This document shows positions 47,885-59,857 of a stretch of DNA of 64,000 nt, piece by piece. The DNA is from Vibrio sp. ED004. Lineage in GTDB: Bacteria; Pseudomonadota; Gammaproteobacteria; Enterobacterales; Vibrionaceae. The stretch spans positions 3,410,001-3,474,000 of the forward strand of contig NZ_CP066149.1 of NCBI RefSeq assembly GCF_023206395.1, written 5' to 3'. Within the stretch, counting starts at the first letter, position 1; each line of letters starts with the position of its first letter. The notes beneath the pieces were generated by a model. The model did not search any database. It had not been told where the DNA came from and saw nothing but the letters and a program-made list of their open reading frames with translations. A program made the position numbers and the translations under genes.

Positions 47885-49136
47885 ATGAAGATTCTTCACA
47901 CGTCCGATTGGCACCTTGGCCAAAACTTCTACAATAAAAGCCGTAAGAATGAACACGAGCGGTTTTACAATGGTTACTTGAGCAAGTTACTGAGCACAAC
48001 ATCGACGCGATTATTGTTGCTGGCGATATTTTCGATACCAGTACGCCGCCAAGTTATGCGCGTGAGATGTATAACAAGTTTGTTGTCGACTCGAATAAGA
48101 TTGGCTGCCAATTGGTGCTATTAGGTGGAAACCATGACTCGGTGTCTGTGTTGAAAGAGACACAGCAATTACTGAAGTACATGGGTGCTGATGTCATCCC
48201 AAATACCAACGAAGATCATGCGACACAGGTTGTCGAGCTCAAAGGTAAAACGGGTGATGTAGAAGCCTTGGTGTGTGCCATTCCATTTATTCGTCCTCGC
48301 GATGTGTTGACCAGTCAAGCTGGTGTGTCTGGTGTTGAGCGCCAAAAACAGTTGGGTGATGCCATTAAGCAGCATTATCAAAGTGTTTACGATGCGGCTG
48401 TCGCAAAGCGTGCGACGTTTGAAAACAGCGAAAACATGCCAATCATCGCGACCGGTCACCTAACCGCAATGGGGTTCAACAGTCAAATTCCGTGCGGGAT
48501 ATTTATGTTGGTAACCTCGATGGTTTTGCTGCTGATGGTTTCCCTGATGCTGATTACATTGCACTTGGTCATATTCACCGCCCACAAGTCGTGGCGAAGC
48601 GTGAATACATTCGTTATTCCGGCTCTCCAATTCCACTCAGCTTTGATGAGCTTAAGTCTCAGAAACAGGTCTGTGTGGTCGAATTTGTAGAAGGCGAGCG
48701 CACCATTTCTCAACTGGCTGTCCCGACATTCCAACCGCTTGCTGAGATCAAAGGCGACTTGAGTGAAATTGAATCTCAACTGAACCAATACATTGGCTCA
48801 GATGGGGAACTGAGTGTTTGGTTGTCGATTGAAGTTCAAGCGCAAGATTACCTTTCAGATCTCCAAGAACCCATGCGTGCCTTGACTGAAGGTTTGAACG
48901 TAGAAGTGTTGCAACTTCGCAGAGCGAGAGAACGTCGAAATCAAGCTTTAGAGCAAGAGTCCGCAGAAACGCTGTCTGAGCTGAGCCCTATGGATGTGTT
49001 TACTAAGCGTATTGCCTTAGAAGAGTTTGAAACGGACTCTGAAAAAGCGCGCTTAGAGCGAATGACTGTGAAGTTTAAGCAAGTCATGGTTGAAGTGTCT
49101 GAAAGCGCTCAAGCACCAAACAAAGTAGAAGAGTAA
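47885..49136 (+). pseudogene. sbcD: Exonuclease subunit SbcD, two frameshifts
   Basis: Mn-dependent nuclease subunit of the SbcCD (Mre11-Rad50-like) complex that opens DNA hairpins and processes ends. MKILHTSDWHLGQNFY with His/Asp ligands, LLGGNHDSV, ATGHLTAMG and the C-terminal capping region are present in three frames. Breaks lie near 47975 and near 48485. Expected length about 417 residues. It is followed 5 nt later by sbcC, so the operon is conserved. Confidence 0.9.
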
Positions 49137-49141
49137 CGAGT

Positions 49142-52100
49142 ATGAAGATTTTAAGCCTAGAATTTGAAAACCTTAACTCTTTGAAAGGTCGTTGGAAGCT
49201 CGACTTTACCCAATCACCGTTTGCAGAAAATGGTCTGTTTGCCATTACAGGTCCAACCGGGGCGGGCAAAACCACCATTCTTGACGCGATCTGTTTAGCG
49301 TTATTCCACCGAACGCCGCGTTTGAAGAGTATTGCGAAAGGGAATAACGAACTGATGACGCGCGGTACTGGCGAATGTTTTGCTGAACTTGAATTCGAAG
49401 TTCAAGGTAAAACCTACCGTTCTAACTTCCATCAAAAAACGTGCCCGAGGTAAACACGATGGTGCATTGCAAACACCGACTTGTGAATTTGCGGATGCCG
49501 ACACCGATAAAGTCTTAGAAACCATGTTAACCAAGAAGACCAAGCTGGTTGAGCAGGTAACGGGTTTGGACTTTTCACGCTTTACTAAATCGATCATGTT
49601 GTCTCAAGGCGAATTTGCTGCATTCCTCAATGCCAATGCAAATGATCGTGCCGAGCTGTTAGAAGAGCTAACGGGTACCGAAGTTTATAGCCTGATTTCA
49701 GAGCGTATTTACGATCACTTTAAATCGAGTGAAGAAGCACTGAATCACCTGAAAGCGAAAGCCGAGGGTGTGAGCTTATTGTCTGAAGAGCAAATCCAAG
49801 AGCTTACAACGGAACGAGAAACCCTTGAAGCCGAACAAAAGCGTTTCGCCGAGCAACTCAAGGAGTGGCAAGCCCACCTGAGTTGGTGGAAAGACGTGAC
49901 CAAAGCGCAACACACTATTGCGACGAGCGAGCACGACTTAAAAACTGCGCAGGATGAATTGCAACATAACCAAGCATCGTTGGCACGCTTGGCAAATAGC
50001 GAACCAGCTGAAAAACTGCGCCCGCTGCATAAAGATTTAAAGCGTTGCGAGCAAGAGGTAAGTACCACTCAAGCTAACCTAAATAACAGCACTAAATTAC
50101 TGGCAGTTCGTGACGCGGAGAAACAAGACGCACAAGCTAAGCTGACGCAAAGCAGCGACGCTGTTCAGAAGATAAAAACTGAACAACAAGATCAAGAGAA
50201 GATCATTGAGCAGGTTCGTCCGCTAGATAACCAAATTGCAGTGCTTAAAGACAAGCAATCTGCTGCAGTTAATTCAGCGAATGTACTCAATGAACAACAC
50301 TCGCAGCAGCGCAATCATCAGCTTGTATTAACGAAGCAGATCGATGAGTTGAAACAGCAAGAAAAGCTCAGCTCTGATTACTTAACAGCCCACCAAGCCG
50401 ACCAACAGTTAGAAAAATACCTAGGCCAGTGGCAAGCCAAGGTAGAGCAAGTTCGCGCTTTAGAGCGTCAGCATTCAGAACAGTTGAACTCGGCTAAGCA
50501 AGCTTTATCGGCTCTTGATACTCAGCAAGCGGTTATAAAAAGTGCGCAACAAGCCAAAGCAACACAAGATCAAACCTTAGCTGAATTGGTTGTGACAGAA
50601 AACAATACCAAGCAGCAATGGGAAGACTTGCAAGGCAATACCAGTGAACAAGTGTTACATACTCAAAAAGAGTTGTTGGAGTTTTGGAATCGCAACACGC
50701 ACTCGTTACTGGACATTAATCGTAGTTTTTAAACGCTCAGCAACAGCTTGGGGCTAAAACTCAAGCGCATCAAATTAATACTCAGCAAGCTGATAAGCTT
50801 TCGAAAGAAACGCGAAGTGCTAGTCGAGCGATACAAAGAGAAAGAGACATCGCTTGAACGCTTAACCTTGTTGATCGCGCAAGAAGGGGAACTGGCAAAA
50901 TACCGAGCAGCTTTAGAATCTGGATCTGAATGCCCATTGTGTGGCTCAACAGATCATTCGATAGAACAATCGCAAGACATTGCAAACTTGGTTGCCCAAC
51001 AAGAGCGTGAAAAGCATGAGTTAGCAATTATCAAGAAAGACGGTCAAGAGCATCGCCAAAAGCTAGATTCTCTTGCTCCTATGATTACTGCGCTCAACGA
51101 TGATATTCAGCGCGCTCAAGCGGACATTCAACAAGCTCAATTGAACTGGCAAGGCATAATTGGCAAGCTTCAACAGAGTTTGTCTGATTTCCCTAACACA
51201 GCTCCAGAGTTGGCATTGTTAACGGTTAACGATTTAGGTAACGAAGCTGCAGTGATGACGTTTGCAGAGCAATGTGAGCTTCAACTCAATCAAACCTTGC
51301 TCCAGTTGAAAGCACTCGTCGATGCTAAAACTTTGTTTTCTGAAGCTGAGAAACAGCGTTTATCGGCGAGAATGACGGCAGACAAAGCGCAAGCAAACCT
51401 AGAACTGGCCGAGCAACGCTTAGAGGATCTCAACAAGCAAAACCAAAGTGTAAACGAACAGATAAACCACACGGCTCAACAGAAAGATCAACAATGGAGC
51501 TCGCTAAAAGAGAGTATTTTGAAACCTCTATCGAAGCGCCTGAACTTGAACACATTGACGCTTGGTTCGCTGAAAAGCTCCAAGCATCAAACACATGGAT
51601 GCAAACAAAACAACAACACGCCGAACTAGAGAAGCAACTGATTACTCAATGTGCAGAGCAAAAAACGTTGGATGACAAGCTAAGCAGTGTGCAGAAAGAG
51701 CTCGATACGTTAAATAAAGAGAGCGGATCGTTAGCGGCGGAATTGGCTCGCATCGGCTCGGAAAGGGTGCAATTGTTTGGTGAGAAAGACATTCAAACTG
51801 CCAGCAATGCGATGAAGCAGAAAGTGGCGGATGCGGTCACTGCATTTGATGCTGCTCAGGTGGTTGTTAACCGCTGTGAACTGGAACATCGAACCGAGCA
51901 AACGAAACATACTGGTTTCTCTGATGAATTGGTGAGTAAGCAATCAAGCCACACGCAAGCAACGACTGCTTGGGTCGAAGCTTTACAAGCGAGCCCATTC
52001 GAAGCTGAAGTTGATTTTGAAGCCGCATTGTTAGACGAAGAAGTTCGTACCCAACTGCAAAACCTTAAGAAGTCGTTAGACGAGGCAATTGTTAGTGCGC

Positions 52101-52856
52101 AAGCAAGGTTAAACACCGCTAAAGCAGCCCAAGTGGAGCTACAAAACCACGACAATGCGCAAACATGGCAAGAGCAAGATCAACAGCAAGTAGAAGAAGC
52201 AACGACGGAATGCCAAAACGCGCAACAAAGTCATGCGACGAAGATCGGTGCGATTTCTGCCAACCTTGAAACGGATCGTCAGAATCGCAGTAACCAGCAA
52301 GACTTGTTCAAACAGATTTCTGATCAGCAAGTCGAATTTGATGATATCTCTCGTCTGAATTCGTTAATTGGTTCTAAGAATGGTGACAAGTTCCGTAAGT
52401 TTGCACAGGGGCTGACTCTGGAAAACTTGGTCTATTTGGCGAACAAGCAACTTCAGCGTTTGCACGGTCGTTATGAGTTAAAACGTAAAGCCGACGATGG
52501 CTTAGAGCTGCAGGTATTGGATACGTGGCAGGGCGATGTGATGCGAGATACCAAAACTCTGTCAGGCGGCGAAAGCTTCTTGGTGAGTTTGGCGTTGGCA
52601 TTAGCACTTTCTGATCTTGTGAGTTACAAAACCAGTATTGATTCTCTGTTCTTGGATGAAGGGTTTGGTACGCTTGATAGCGACATTAGACATCGCACTG
52701 AATGCGCTCGATAACCTGAATGCGTCAGGCAAGATGATTGGCGTGATCAGCCACGTTGAGGCACTCAAAGAGCGAGTGCCAGTTCAATTGAAAGTGACAA
52801 AGCACTCTGGCCTTGGTGTCAGTGAGATGGAGAAGCAGTACAAAGTTGTCGCGTAG
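49142..52856 (+). pseudogene. sbcC: Exonuclease subunit SbcC, several frameshifts
   Basis: The Rad50-like ATPase partner of SbcD, about 1,240 residues. Walker A is GPTGAGKTTILDA near residue 38. Long coiled coils flank a zinc hook CPLCGS near 50935. The C-terminal half has the signature [20 protein letters not shown] and Walker [13 protein letters not shown]. Frame changes occur near 49440, 50730, 51500 and 52695. All functional motifs survive. Confidence 0.9.
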
Positions 52857-52999
52857 ATTTCCATGTGACTGGTGCTTGATATTGGAAGCATAGCCAGTTG
52901 AACCGAAATGGATTCAGTTGTGGTAAAAGCAGATCCCCGACTCAGTCGTTCCTCCTTCTCGAGGATGACGGAGTCGGGAATTGTCATCAATCACTCTGT

Positions 53000-53266
53000 C
53001 GTTATTCCATAAAGTGAGGAACGAGCGTAATAGGAAATCTAGGTTTGTTGGTATTACCTCCGCTATTCCCTAAAGTGAGGAACGAGCGTAATAGGGAATC
53101 GAGCTTTGTTCGTATTACTTTCGTTATTCCCCAAAGTGAGGAACACACGTAATAGAGAATCTAGGTTTGTTCGTGTTACTTCCGTCATTCCCTAAAGCGA
53201 GGAACGAGCGTAATAGGAATCTAGGTTTGTTCGTGTTACTTCAGTCATTCCCCAAAGTGAGGAACG
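53000..53266. repeat. 61-bp tandem repeat array (left part)
   Basis: Five consecutive units with an ATTCC core at 53004, 53065, 53126, 53187 and 53247 (period 60-61). Each unit contains a palindromic ATTCCCTAAAGTGAGGAACG...TAATAGGGAAT followed by a CTAGGTTTGTTCGT spacer. The fifth unit is cut by the insertion element. Units differ at several positions. Confidence 0.85.
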
Positions 53267-53268
53267 TA

Positions 53269-54612
53269 TATGGACTCCCCCTAGTATTGCAAGGAAACGA
53301 GTAAAGGTACGCAAGTGCACGTATATTCGGTTTCTTTATGGGAGCTACCCCGAACCTCTATGGCTTAATCCACTCAGCAAAAGTTCTTATCGAGCGTGTG
53401 GTGTATTATCACCTTCGTCCCTCTCAGAGTTTCTCTTGCTTGCTATGCTCACTCTTTACCATAATTTACTTGCTTACATGGGGATTGATGTCTCCCCTTA
53501 ACCTTATAAAATCAATTGTTAAGCGAGTAACGTTTCATTATAAGATCGATTGCTCTTCAGCATGGCACAAGCCATTCTGATCGTTTTGTTAGCAAGGGCG
53601 ACAACTACTTGGTTAAACGACTTTCTTTCTAACAAGTTTCGTATCCAGCAACTTAAGCGATCTTCTTTATCTCGTATATTCGCTACCACTGCTCTTGCTC
53701 CATGAACGACAAGAGAGCGTAAGGTTTTATCACCTGATTTACTTATTCCGTGGTTTTTGTTCTTACCACCACTGCCAGTATGAGCCGGAACTAAACCTAA
53801 GCTCGCACTAGCCCCTCGCCCATTTCTATAGGCCGAAGCGTCACCTAGGCGGGAAAAATGGCACTTGCAATCACCCAACGTACACCTCGTAAAGTGATTA
53901 ATAACTGGCAAGCGGGTATTTGCTTTGCAAAGTCTATAAGTTGCGATTCAACTCTCTCGATAGGCTCATCAAGACTTAGTAGCTGAGCATGTAATTCTCG
54001 GAGAACGAATCGAGTTGTCAGTGTTAATTCATTCTCTGCATCTTCGATAACGAGAGGGAGCAGTTCTCGCAGTTTATTGGCTCCTTGTGGGAAGGTAATT
54101 CCACATTCCGCTGCATAGCCACGGATCCGTAGACTTACTGCTGTGCGTTGTTTTATATAGCTTTGTCTTAAACTCAGCAGCATAGCGATATCTTGCTGCT
54201 CAGGTGTTTTACTGGTACCGCATGAATATCGGAGCGTAAGGAAGCTTCGTAAATCGCGATAGCATCATTAGCATCGTTCTTATTACCACAGCGATATGGC
54301 TTCACTTTTTGGGGAGGTATCATTTTGACGGTATGACCACGGCTTTGAAACGTTCGTCCCCAATAATGAGATGCCGCACAGGCCTCTATGCAAATGGTCG
54401 CGCCAGGTGTTGGCTGATGACCGTTAGCATTTTCTTTTTAGACATAGCTTGGTTCAACTTACGCTTTCCATGGCGGTTAAATACCGCGACTTGAAAGACG
54501 GATTTGGCTAAATCAATCGAGATTGTGTTAAATTTATTCATAGTATGGGCTCCTGTTTTGGTTCGCACCTGTAACTTTAGCTGACACTGTCAGTTAAGGT
54601 GGGGAGTCCATA
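53269..54612 (-). mobile_element. IS110-family (IS1111-like) insertion sequence
   Basis: About 1.34 kb, bounded by the inverted termini TATGGACTCCCC and GGGGAGTCCATA. It holds one transposase gene on the minus strand, with about 240 nt of non-coding DNA after the transposase stop and 60 nt before its start. Short (sub)terminal inverted repeats and a long 3' non-coding end are features of the IS1111 subgroup. It is inserted inside a unit of the 61-bp repeat array. Confidence 0.85.
53519..54541 (-). pseudogene. IS110-family transposase, about three frameshifts
   Basis: DEDD-type transposase. N-terminal MNKFNTISIDLAKSVFQVAVF with the first Asp, IEACAASHYWG, then CGNKNDANDAIAIYEA. After a coiled middle comes the transposase_20 region with LGLVPAHTGSGGKNKNHGISKSGD and TLRSLVVHGARAVV. 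Breaks lie near 54390, 54190 and 53875. The start is the ATG at 54541, which gives the usual N-terminus. As written it is inactive. Confidence 0.85.
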
Positions 54613-54618
54613 CCATTG

Positions 54619-54700
54619 AGTGTAGTAGAGAATCTATGTTTGTTGTTATTACTTTCGTCATTCCCTAAAGCGAGGGACGAGCGTAATAGGGAATCTCGCT
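54619..54700. repeat. 61-bp repeat array (right part, after the IS)
   Basis: Resumes the split fifth unit (GTAGTAGAGAATCTATGTTTG) and adds a sixth copy with ATTCC at 54660, ending near GGGAATCTCGC. Confidence 0.8.
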
Positions 54701-54743
54701 GTTTAGCATGTTGAATGAGAGCGCTACACAGAAGGAGCCGCGC

Positions 54744-54886
54744 ATGCACAAGAAACCACATCTCCCAACGAAGACATGTCCTGTTTGCAACAAATCTTTC
54801 TCGTGGCGTAAAAGTGGCAGCGTTGCTGGGATGAAGTTATCTATTGCTCTGAACGTTGCCGTCGTCATAAATCTAAGCCTTCATAA
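54744..54886 (+). pseudogene. DUF2256 zinc-binding mini-protein, one A missing
   Basis: A protein of about 48 residues: MHKKPHLPTKTCPVCNKSFSWRKKW, then QRCWDEVIYCSERCRRHKSKPS once one A is restored in the A-run near 54811. Two CxxC-type pairs bind zinc. DUF2256 proteins often lie near photolyase or cryptochrome genes, as here. GAAGGAG lies 9 nt upstream of the ATG. Confidence 0.8.
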
Positions 54887-55034
54887 CATCCTTCCACATA
54901 GAATCCTACTTTCGTAACTCCAAATTGAAGAACTCCTTTCGTTTCTGATTCATTTAATAAGTCTTTAATCGCTTATCCCTTCATTTCTTAAGTTTATATT
55001 TCTATCTGTAAGATAAGTGATGTATAAAGGCGGC

Positions 55035-55920
55035 ATGAAGATACCTAAAAGAATACAGCCTTTAGTTGACGATGGTTTAGTCGACGAGGTGACAAGCCAA
55101 CTTATGAGTGGCAAAGAAGCATCGGTGTACATTGTACGCTGCGGCGATACGATCCGTTGTGCCAAGGTATATAAGGAAATTAGCCAGCGTAGCTTTAAAA
55201 AGCGATAGCATACCGAGAAGGCCGAAAGGTGCGTAATAGCCGCCGAGCGCGAGCTATGGAAAAGGGCTCTGGTTTTGGTCGCGAGCAACAAGAGAAGGTG
55301 TGGCAAAGCGCTGAAGTGGATGCTCTATATAAGCTAGCCGAAGCGGGCGTTCGTGTGCCTGTTCCTTATGGCTGCTTTGACGGCGTATTGCTGATGGAAT
55401 TGGTTACGGACGACGAAGGTTACGTTGCCCCAAGACTAAATGATGTGGTGATGTCTCCAGAGCAAGCTATTGAACACCACGCAGTGATGATGACTTACGT
55501 GGTTAAGATGTTGTGTGTCGGTTTGATCCATGGTGACTTGTCTGAATTCAACGTATTAGTTGACGAATACGGTCCAGTGATTATCGATCTACCACAAGCA
55601 GTTGATGCTTCGGCGAATAACAATGCTGAATGGATGCTGACTCGTGATATCAATAACATTCGTGATTATTACGCACAGTTTGCACCTGAATTAGCAAAAA
55701 CTGAGTATGCCAAGGAAATGTGGGCGCTCTACGAAAAGGCGACCTTAAGCCAGACAGCAAGTTAACTGGCGAGTTTACAGAAAGTGATGCTTTGGCAGAC
55801 ATCGATGCGATTATGCATGAGATAGACGCGGCCAGAATTGAAGAGCAACACCGACGTGAACGTGCTAAGGAAGAGAAAGACGGAGTGGACGAGAGTAAGT
55901 TTAATTGGGCTGAGTCTTAA
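55035..55920 (+). pseudogene. RIO-like serine protein kinase, two frameshifts
   Basis: About 295 residues. The N-lobe LMSGKEASVYIVRCGD and CAKVYKE (lysine), the catalytic loop LIHGDLSEFNVLVDE and the metal Asp in VIIDLPQAVD are RIO-type. The C-terminal tail is acidic and helical. Breaks near 55200 (an A-run) and near 55735. The start is uncertain (55020 or 55035). Bacterial RIO kinases have no well-established substrate. Confidence 0.85.
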
Positions 55921-55968
55921 GCCTTTGAATTATTATCTGCTTTAAATCAGCACTTCCTCAAACCAAAT

Positions 55969-56004
55969 AACCCAACAGAGCATCCACTCGGTTGGGTTTT
56001 CTTT
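55969..56004. terminator. Terminator between kinase and SDR genes
   Basis: Stem AACCCAAC / GTTGGGTT with a T-rich tail, between two converging genes. Confidence 0.75.
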
Positions 56005-56013
56005 TATTCGTTC

Positions 56014-56751
56014 TTACCAAGTCAGTTGTTCACCATCGTATGCGTAAAAATGTCCGGTTTGTTCAGGCGTCGCAGTGCGAATAATATCGACCAATTGATG
56101 GGCGACATAACTCGATTCAAACAGCTTTCCTTGAGGCACATTATTTTGAAAAGGCTTAGATAGAGCGGTATCGGTTGTGCCAGGTGCAGTGCTAACACCG
56201 TGCCTTTTTGAGTGTTCGTAGCCATTCAATCGACATAGTTTTGATGAACATGTTAAGCGCGGCTTTGGATGAACGATAGCTATACCAACCGCCTAATCTG
56301 TTATCTGAAATGCTGCCTACCTTAGCTGATACCACGGCAAATTTTGGATTGTCGCTGGCTTTAAGGATTGAGTGAAGTGCTTAGCCAATATCAAGCTAGG
56401 TAGGGTATTGACGGAGATGTTTTTCAAGAAGAACTCTGGGTCGATAGACGACAGATTCTTTTCTGGCCCTAAGTCTGGCGTATGCAGCATACCGACGCAG
56501 TTAATTAACCAATCTAATCTTTCGAATTGAGTGCTGAGCTCTTTTATATCGACTTCGCTAGTCGCATCGACTTGGTGCCAATGTAGACGGTGATCTTCTG
56601 GTTCAGGTTGTTGCGAGTGATAAGTGGCGTCGACATGCACATCGAGAAAATCAAAGCGAGACAGCTCAGACAATAGGTGCTTAACCACGGCAAAACCGAT
56701 GCCGCCGCTACCACCTATAACCAATATGTGTAATCTGAGTTGCTCCACCAT
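56014..56751 (-). pseudogene. Short-chain dehydrogenase (C-factor-like), two frameshifts
   Basis: SDR of about 247 residues. The NAD(P) motif VIGGSGGIGFAVV is at residues 11-23, then INCVGMLH, a SAKVGSISDN serine, and YSYRSSKAALNMF with the catalytic Tyr and Lys. The C-terminus is HPGTTDTALSKPFQNNVP. Breaks near 56350 and 56220. Its ATG overlaps the stop of the photolyase gene (TAATG), so it belongs to the photolyase operon. Such SDRs commonly travel with FeS-type photolyases in vibrios (recollection). Confidence 0.82.
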
Positions 56752-58309
56752 TATAAGTCCTCCAAGTTAGTCATTCGTTGTTCTGCGGTATCAAGTATTG
56801 TTTGCTGATCGTGTTCGTCCATATTGTCCCAAGAGCGATACAGCATCCCCATTCGAGGGTTTCGATTTAATGCTTCACGGTGTTGATTCATAAAACGCCA
56901 GTACAAGCTATTGAATGGACACGAGCGTTCACCACTACGTTCTTTAATCTGATAATGGCAGCCTTTGCAGTAGTCACTCATGCGATTAATGTACGAACCG
57001 CTGGCAGAGTATGGTTTGGTTCCTACGATCCCGCCATCCGCAAACAGTGCCATACCTCGCGTATTTGGCATTTCGACCCATTCAATGGCATCAACGTAAA
57101 TGCCAAGGTACCAACTGTCGACTTGGTCGGGTGCGATGCCCGTGATTAAGCAGAAGTTGCCCGTGACCATGAGCCTTTGAATATGATGCGCGTAAGCAAA
57201 CTCCAATGACTGACCAATCGCGTGCTTCATGCAGTTCATTTTGGTTTGACCATCCCAGAAGTAATGAGGCAATTGACGATCGGCGTCGTAGTGGTTTTTG
57301 TTGGCGTACGCAGGCATGTTCGCCCAATACACCGCACGTATGTATTCACGCCACCCCAGAACTTGACGTACGAAACCTTCGACCTGTGCAATATCGATAG
57401 TTGGAGTGTTTGACTTAGAAGAAGCTTGGTAGGCGGAAAGTGCCGCATCAATGACTTCTTTGGGGCTAAGAAGTTTGCTGTTCAATGAGAACGAAATACG
57501 GCTGTGATACAAGCTCCATTTAGAGTCGTGTTCTGTGGTCATCGCGTCTTGAAAGTGTCCAAACAGCGGCAAACAGACTTGGCAGAAGTGGGCGAGCAGA
57601 GACAAGCTTTGCGCGCGATTGACTGGCCATAATAACTGGTTACCAACTGTCCCTATGGTTTCTACTTGATGGCGTTCGATCCTTTCTAAAATAGATGATA
57701 TATCGTTCGCAAACATCAAAGGCTGTGGCAGGTTATCAATGTCTTGCTTCTTAAGCTTCTTACGGTTATTTGCGTCGTAGTTCCATTTACCACCGACCGG
57801 CTTTCCGTCTTCTAATAGAATGTTGAAACGCTTTCTCATTCGACGATAGAAGTGTTCCATCATGATGTGTTTGTCTTTCGGAAACTGCTGTTCAATTTCG
57901 TCAAACGGGAAGAGGAAGTGCTCTGAATCGCAGCAACCTTTGATCGCTTTGGGCAACTTGAGCTGGTTCAACTGCTGTAATAGGCGGTATTCGTCGGCCT
58001 TTGGTATTCGAACTTTTCAGCGTCAAACTCATGTGTGTAATGCTGTAGCAATGCATCGAGGTTGTTGAATTGTGCCGTGTCATCCAAGGTTAGGTGTAAT
58101 ACTTGATGGCCGCGTTGTGTCGGTTCCTCAGCGAAGTAGCCCAAAGCAGAGAAGAACGCAGCGACTTTCTGTACGTGTGACGCTACGTAGTCGGTTTCTT
58201 GTTTCAATTCGGCGATGAGGTAAATCACTTCATCGCTAACATGATCAAACCAAGAGTGCTCAATGTTGAGCTGGTCACCCAAGAGAAGGCGCACGGTTTT
58301 GTATTTCAT
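56751..58309 (-). pseudogene. FeS-type bacterial (6-4) photolyase / cryptochrome, one frameshift
   Basis: About 519 residues of the FeS-BCP/CryPro group, which repairs (6-4) photoproducts with FAD and carries a 4Fe-4S cluster. The N-terminal antenna domain (VRLLLGDQLNIEHSWF) and the FAD domain (VEGFVRQVLGWREYIRAVYW, GNFCLITGIAPDQVDSWYLGIYVDAIEWVEMPN) are present. Four cluster cysteines are visible (MNCMKH, YCKGCHY, SCPFN). One base is missing near 58003 (EYQRPDEYRLLQQL). The start overlaps the DASH gene stop by 4 nt. Confidence 0.88.
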
Positions 58310-59665
58310 ATTACGTCCTGGTATCTAGGTGTGGCTGAAGCTTCGTCTTCACGGTGCCATTTGTTTATAAATGTATGCTCCGGGTCATACGTCTCTGTCT
58401 GCTTAACTAAGTCGAAATGGCGTGATTTAGGTTGCGCTTGATTGGCACCGTCTTTCTTGTTGGCCTGACTGTTTGTTTGAGAGTTGAGCGCCCCAGCAAT
58501 ATACGCCCAGTTACCCCAGTTTGAAGCTACGTCATAGTCGATGAGCTGGCTCTCGAAGTAAGCTGCACCATGTCGCCAATCGATCCCTAATTCATAAATC
58601 AAGCAGCTCGCGACAAGCTGTCTTCCTCGATTAGACATATAACCTGTGGCGTTAAGCTGGCGCATACAGGCATCGACAATTGGGTAGTTGGTGTTGCCAC
58701 TTTTCCATTTGGCGAAGCAGAGGTTCGATGATGTTGAAGCGTGTTGATTATCGAGTTCATTGTTTGTGCCAAACAGTGACGAGCCGAGCGATAAGCCTTT
58801 CCAATAGAAGTACTCACGCCATAACAACTCAAAGTAGATCCAATAAGTCGAGTCGTTCGCTCCGTGTTGTGCTTCAAACTGTTTTAAGTGGCGGTAGATT
58901 GTTTTCGGAGAAACACAGCCAAGTGCCAACCAAGGCGAGAATTTGGTTGAGTTTTCGATTCCATCAAACGCATTCCGTGTCTGTTTGTAAGAGCGGGCAT
59001 AGCTCTGTGAAAAGTAGTGCTTTAAATGAACCAAACCGGCTGTTTCGCCGCCTAGATATACCGAAGAGAGGACTCTCAGTTAAGGCCTCAGACTCGTCAA
59101 GTAGAGATGTGGGAGTTGGTGGAAGTTGGGAAATGACCGTTTCAGGAGTATCAATATCCGTGTGCTCAACTTGCATTCTGAACTTGGTAAACGAACGTGG
59201 AAGCTTTGATAACTCAAACGGCAGTTCACCTTGCTCAAACAAAGTAGTGTGGTGCGACAAACTCGATATCAAATTTGGGTGTTTGTTTAATAACTCGTTT
59301 GTGAGAGATTTCTCGTCATAACCACAATGTGCGCTTGCGAAAAAGTGTGTGACGTTTTGTGAAGCAATAATATGACTGAGTGTTGGAACGCTTGTATTTA
59401 GCTCCAGTAGATTCTGACTTAAACGAATGAATTTTTGTCCAAGGCCTTCTAAATTCGCTGCAAGATTGCCTATTGACTGCGAAATGAAATCACGACGATG
59501 GGAACCGTATTCAAGCTCTTGGGCGAAGTCTGCGGAGAATTGAGACAGGCTTGGTTCGACGATCACGCAGATGAGTTCATCGACACTCTGTGCTGCATGA
59601 TGGAGTAACAGATTGTCTTTGATTCTTAAGTCATTTGTAAACAGATAGAGGCCAATCTTTTTCAT
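58306..59665 (-). pseudogene. DASH-type cryptochrome/photolyase, one frameshift
   Basis: About 453 residues. The N-terminal Rossmann-like antenna domain (KKIGLYLFTNDLRIKDN) leads to the break near 59048. The FAD domain follows ([75 protein letters not shown]). CRY-DASH proteins repair CPD lesions, mainly in single-stranded DNA, and may sense blue light. It is the first gene of the three-gene photobiology operon. Confidence 0.9.
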
Positions 59666-59857
59666 TGCTTACACTCGTTATTTTTTAATTATTAGACGCT
59701 TACGAGTTGATAGGCTGACAAGATCACAAATGATTTCAGCGAGTGAATGATAGTTAGATTGAGTTTAAGAAGGTGATTTAATAGGGGAGGCTCAGCCAAC
59801 CAATAATACCGATAGAGGTTGGCAAGACAGGATATTTCTAGGAGGGCGTTAAAGCCT

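Noticed and set aside
53338..53580. 80-aa plus-strand ORF at the end of the insertion element
   Set aside because: It lies in the non-coding end of the IS and partly antisense to the transposase; better explained as RNA-coding or structural sequence.
53000..54700. CRISPR array
   Set aside because: The 61-bp units repeat along their whole length with no unique spacers, no cas genes lie near, and the core is a long palindrome typical of intergenic repeats.
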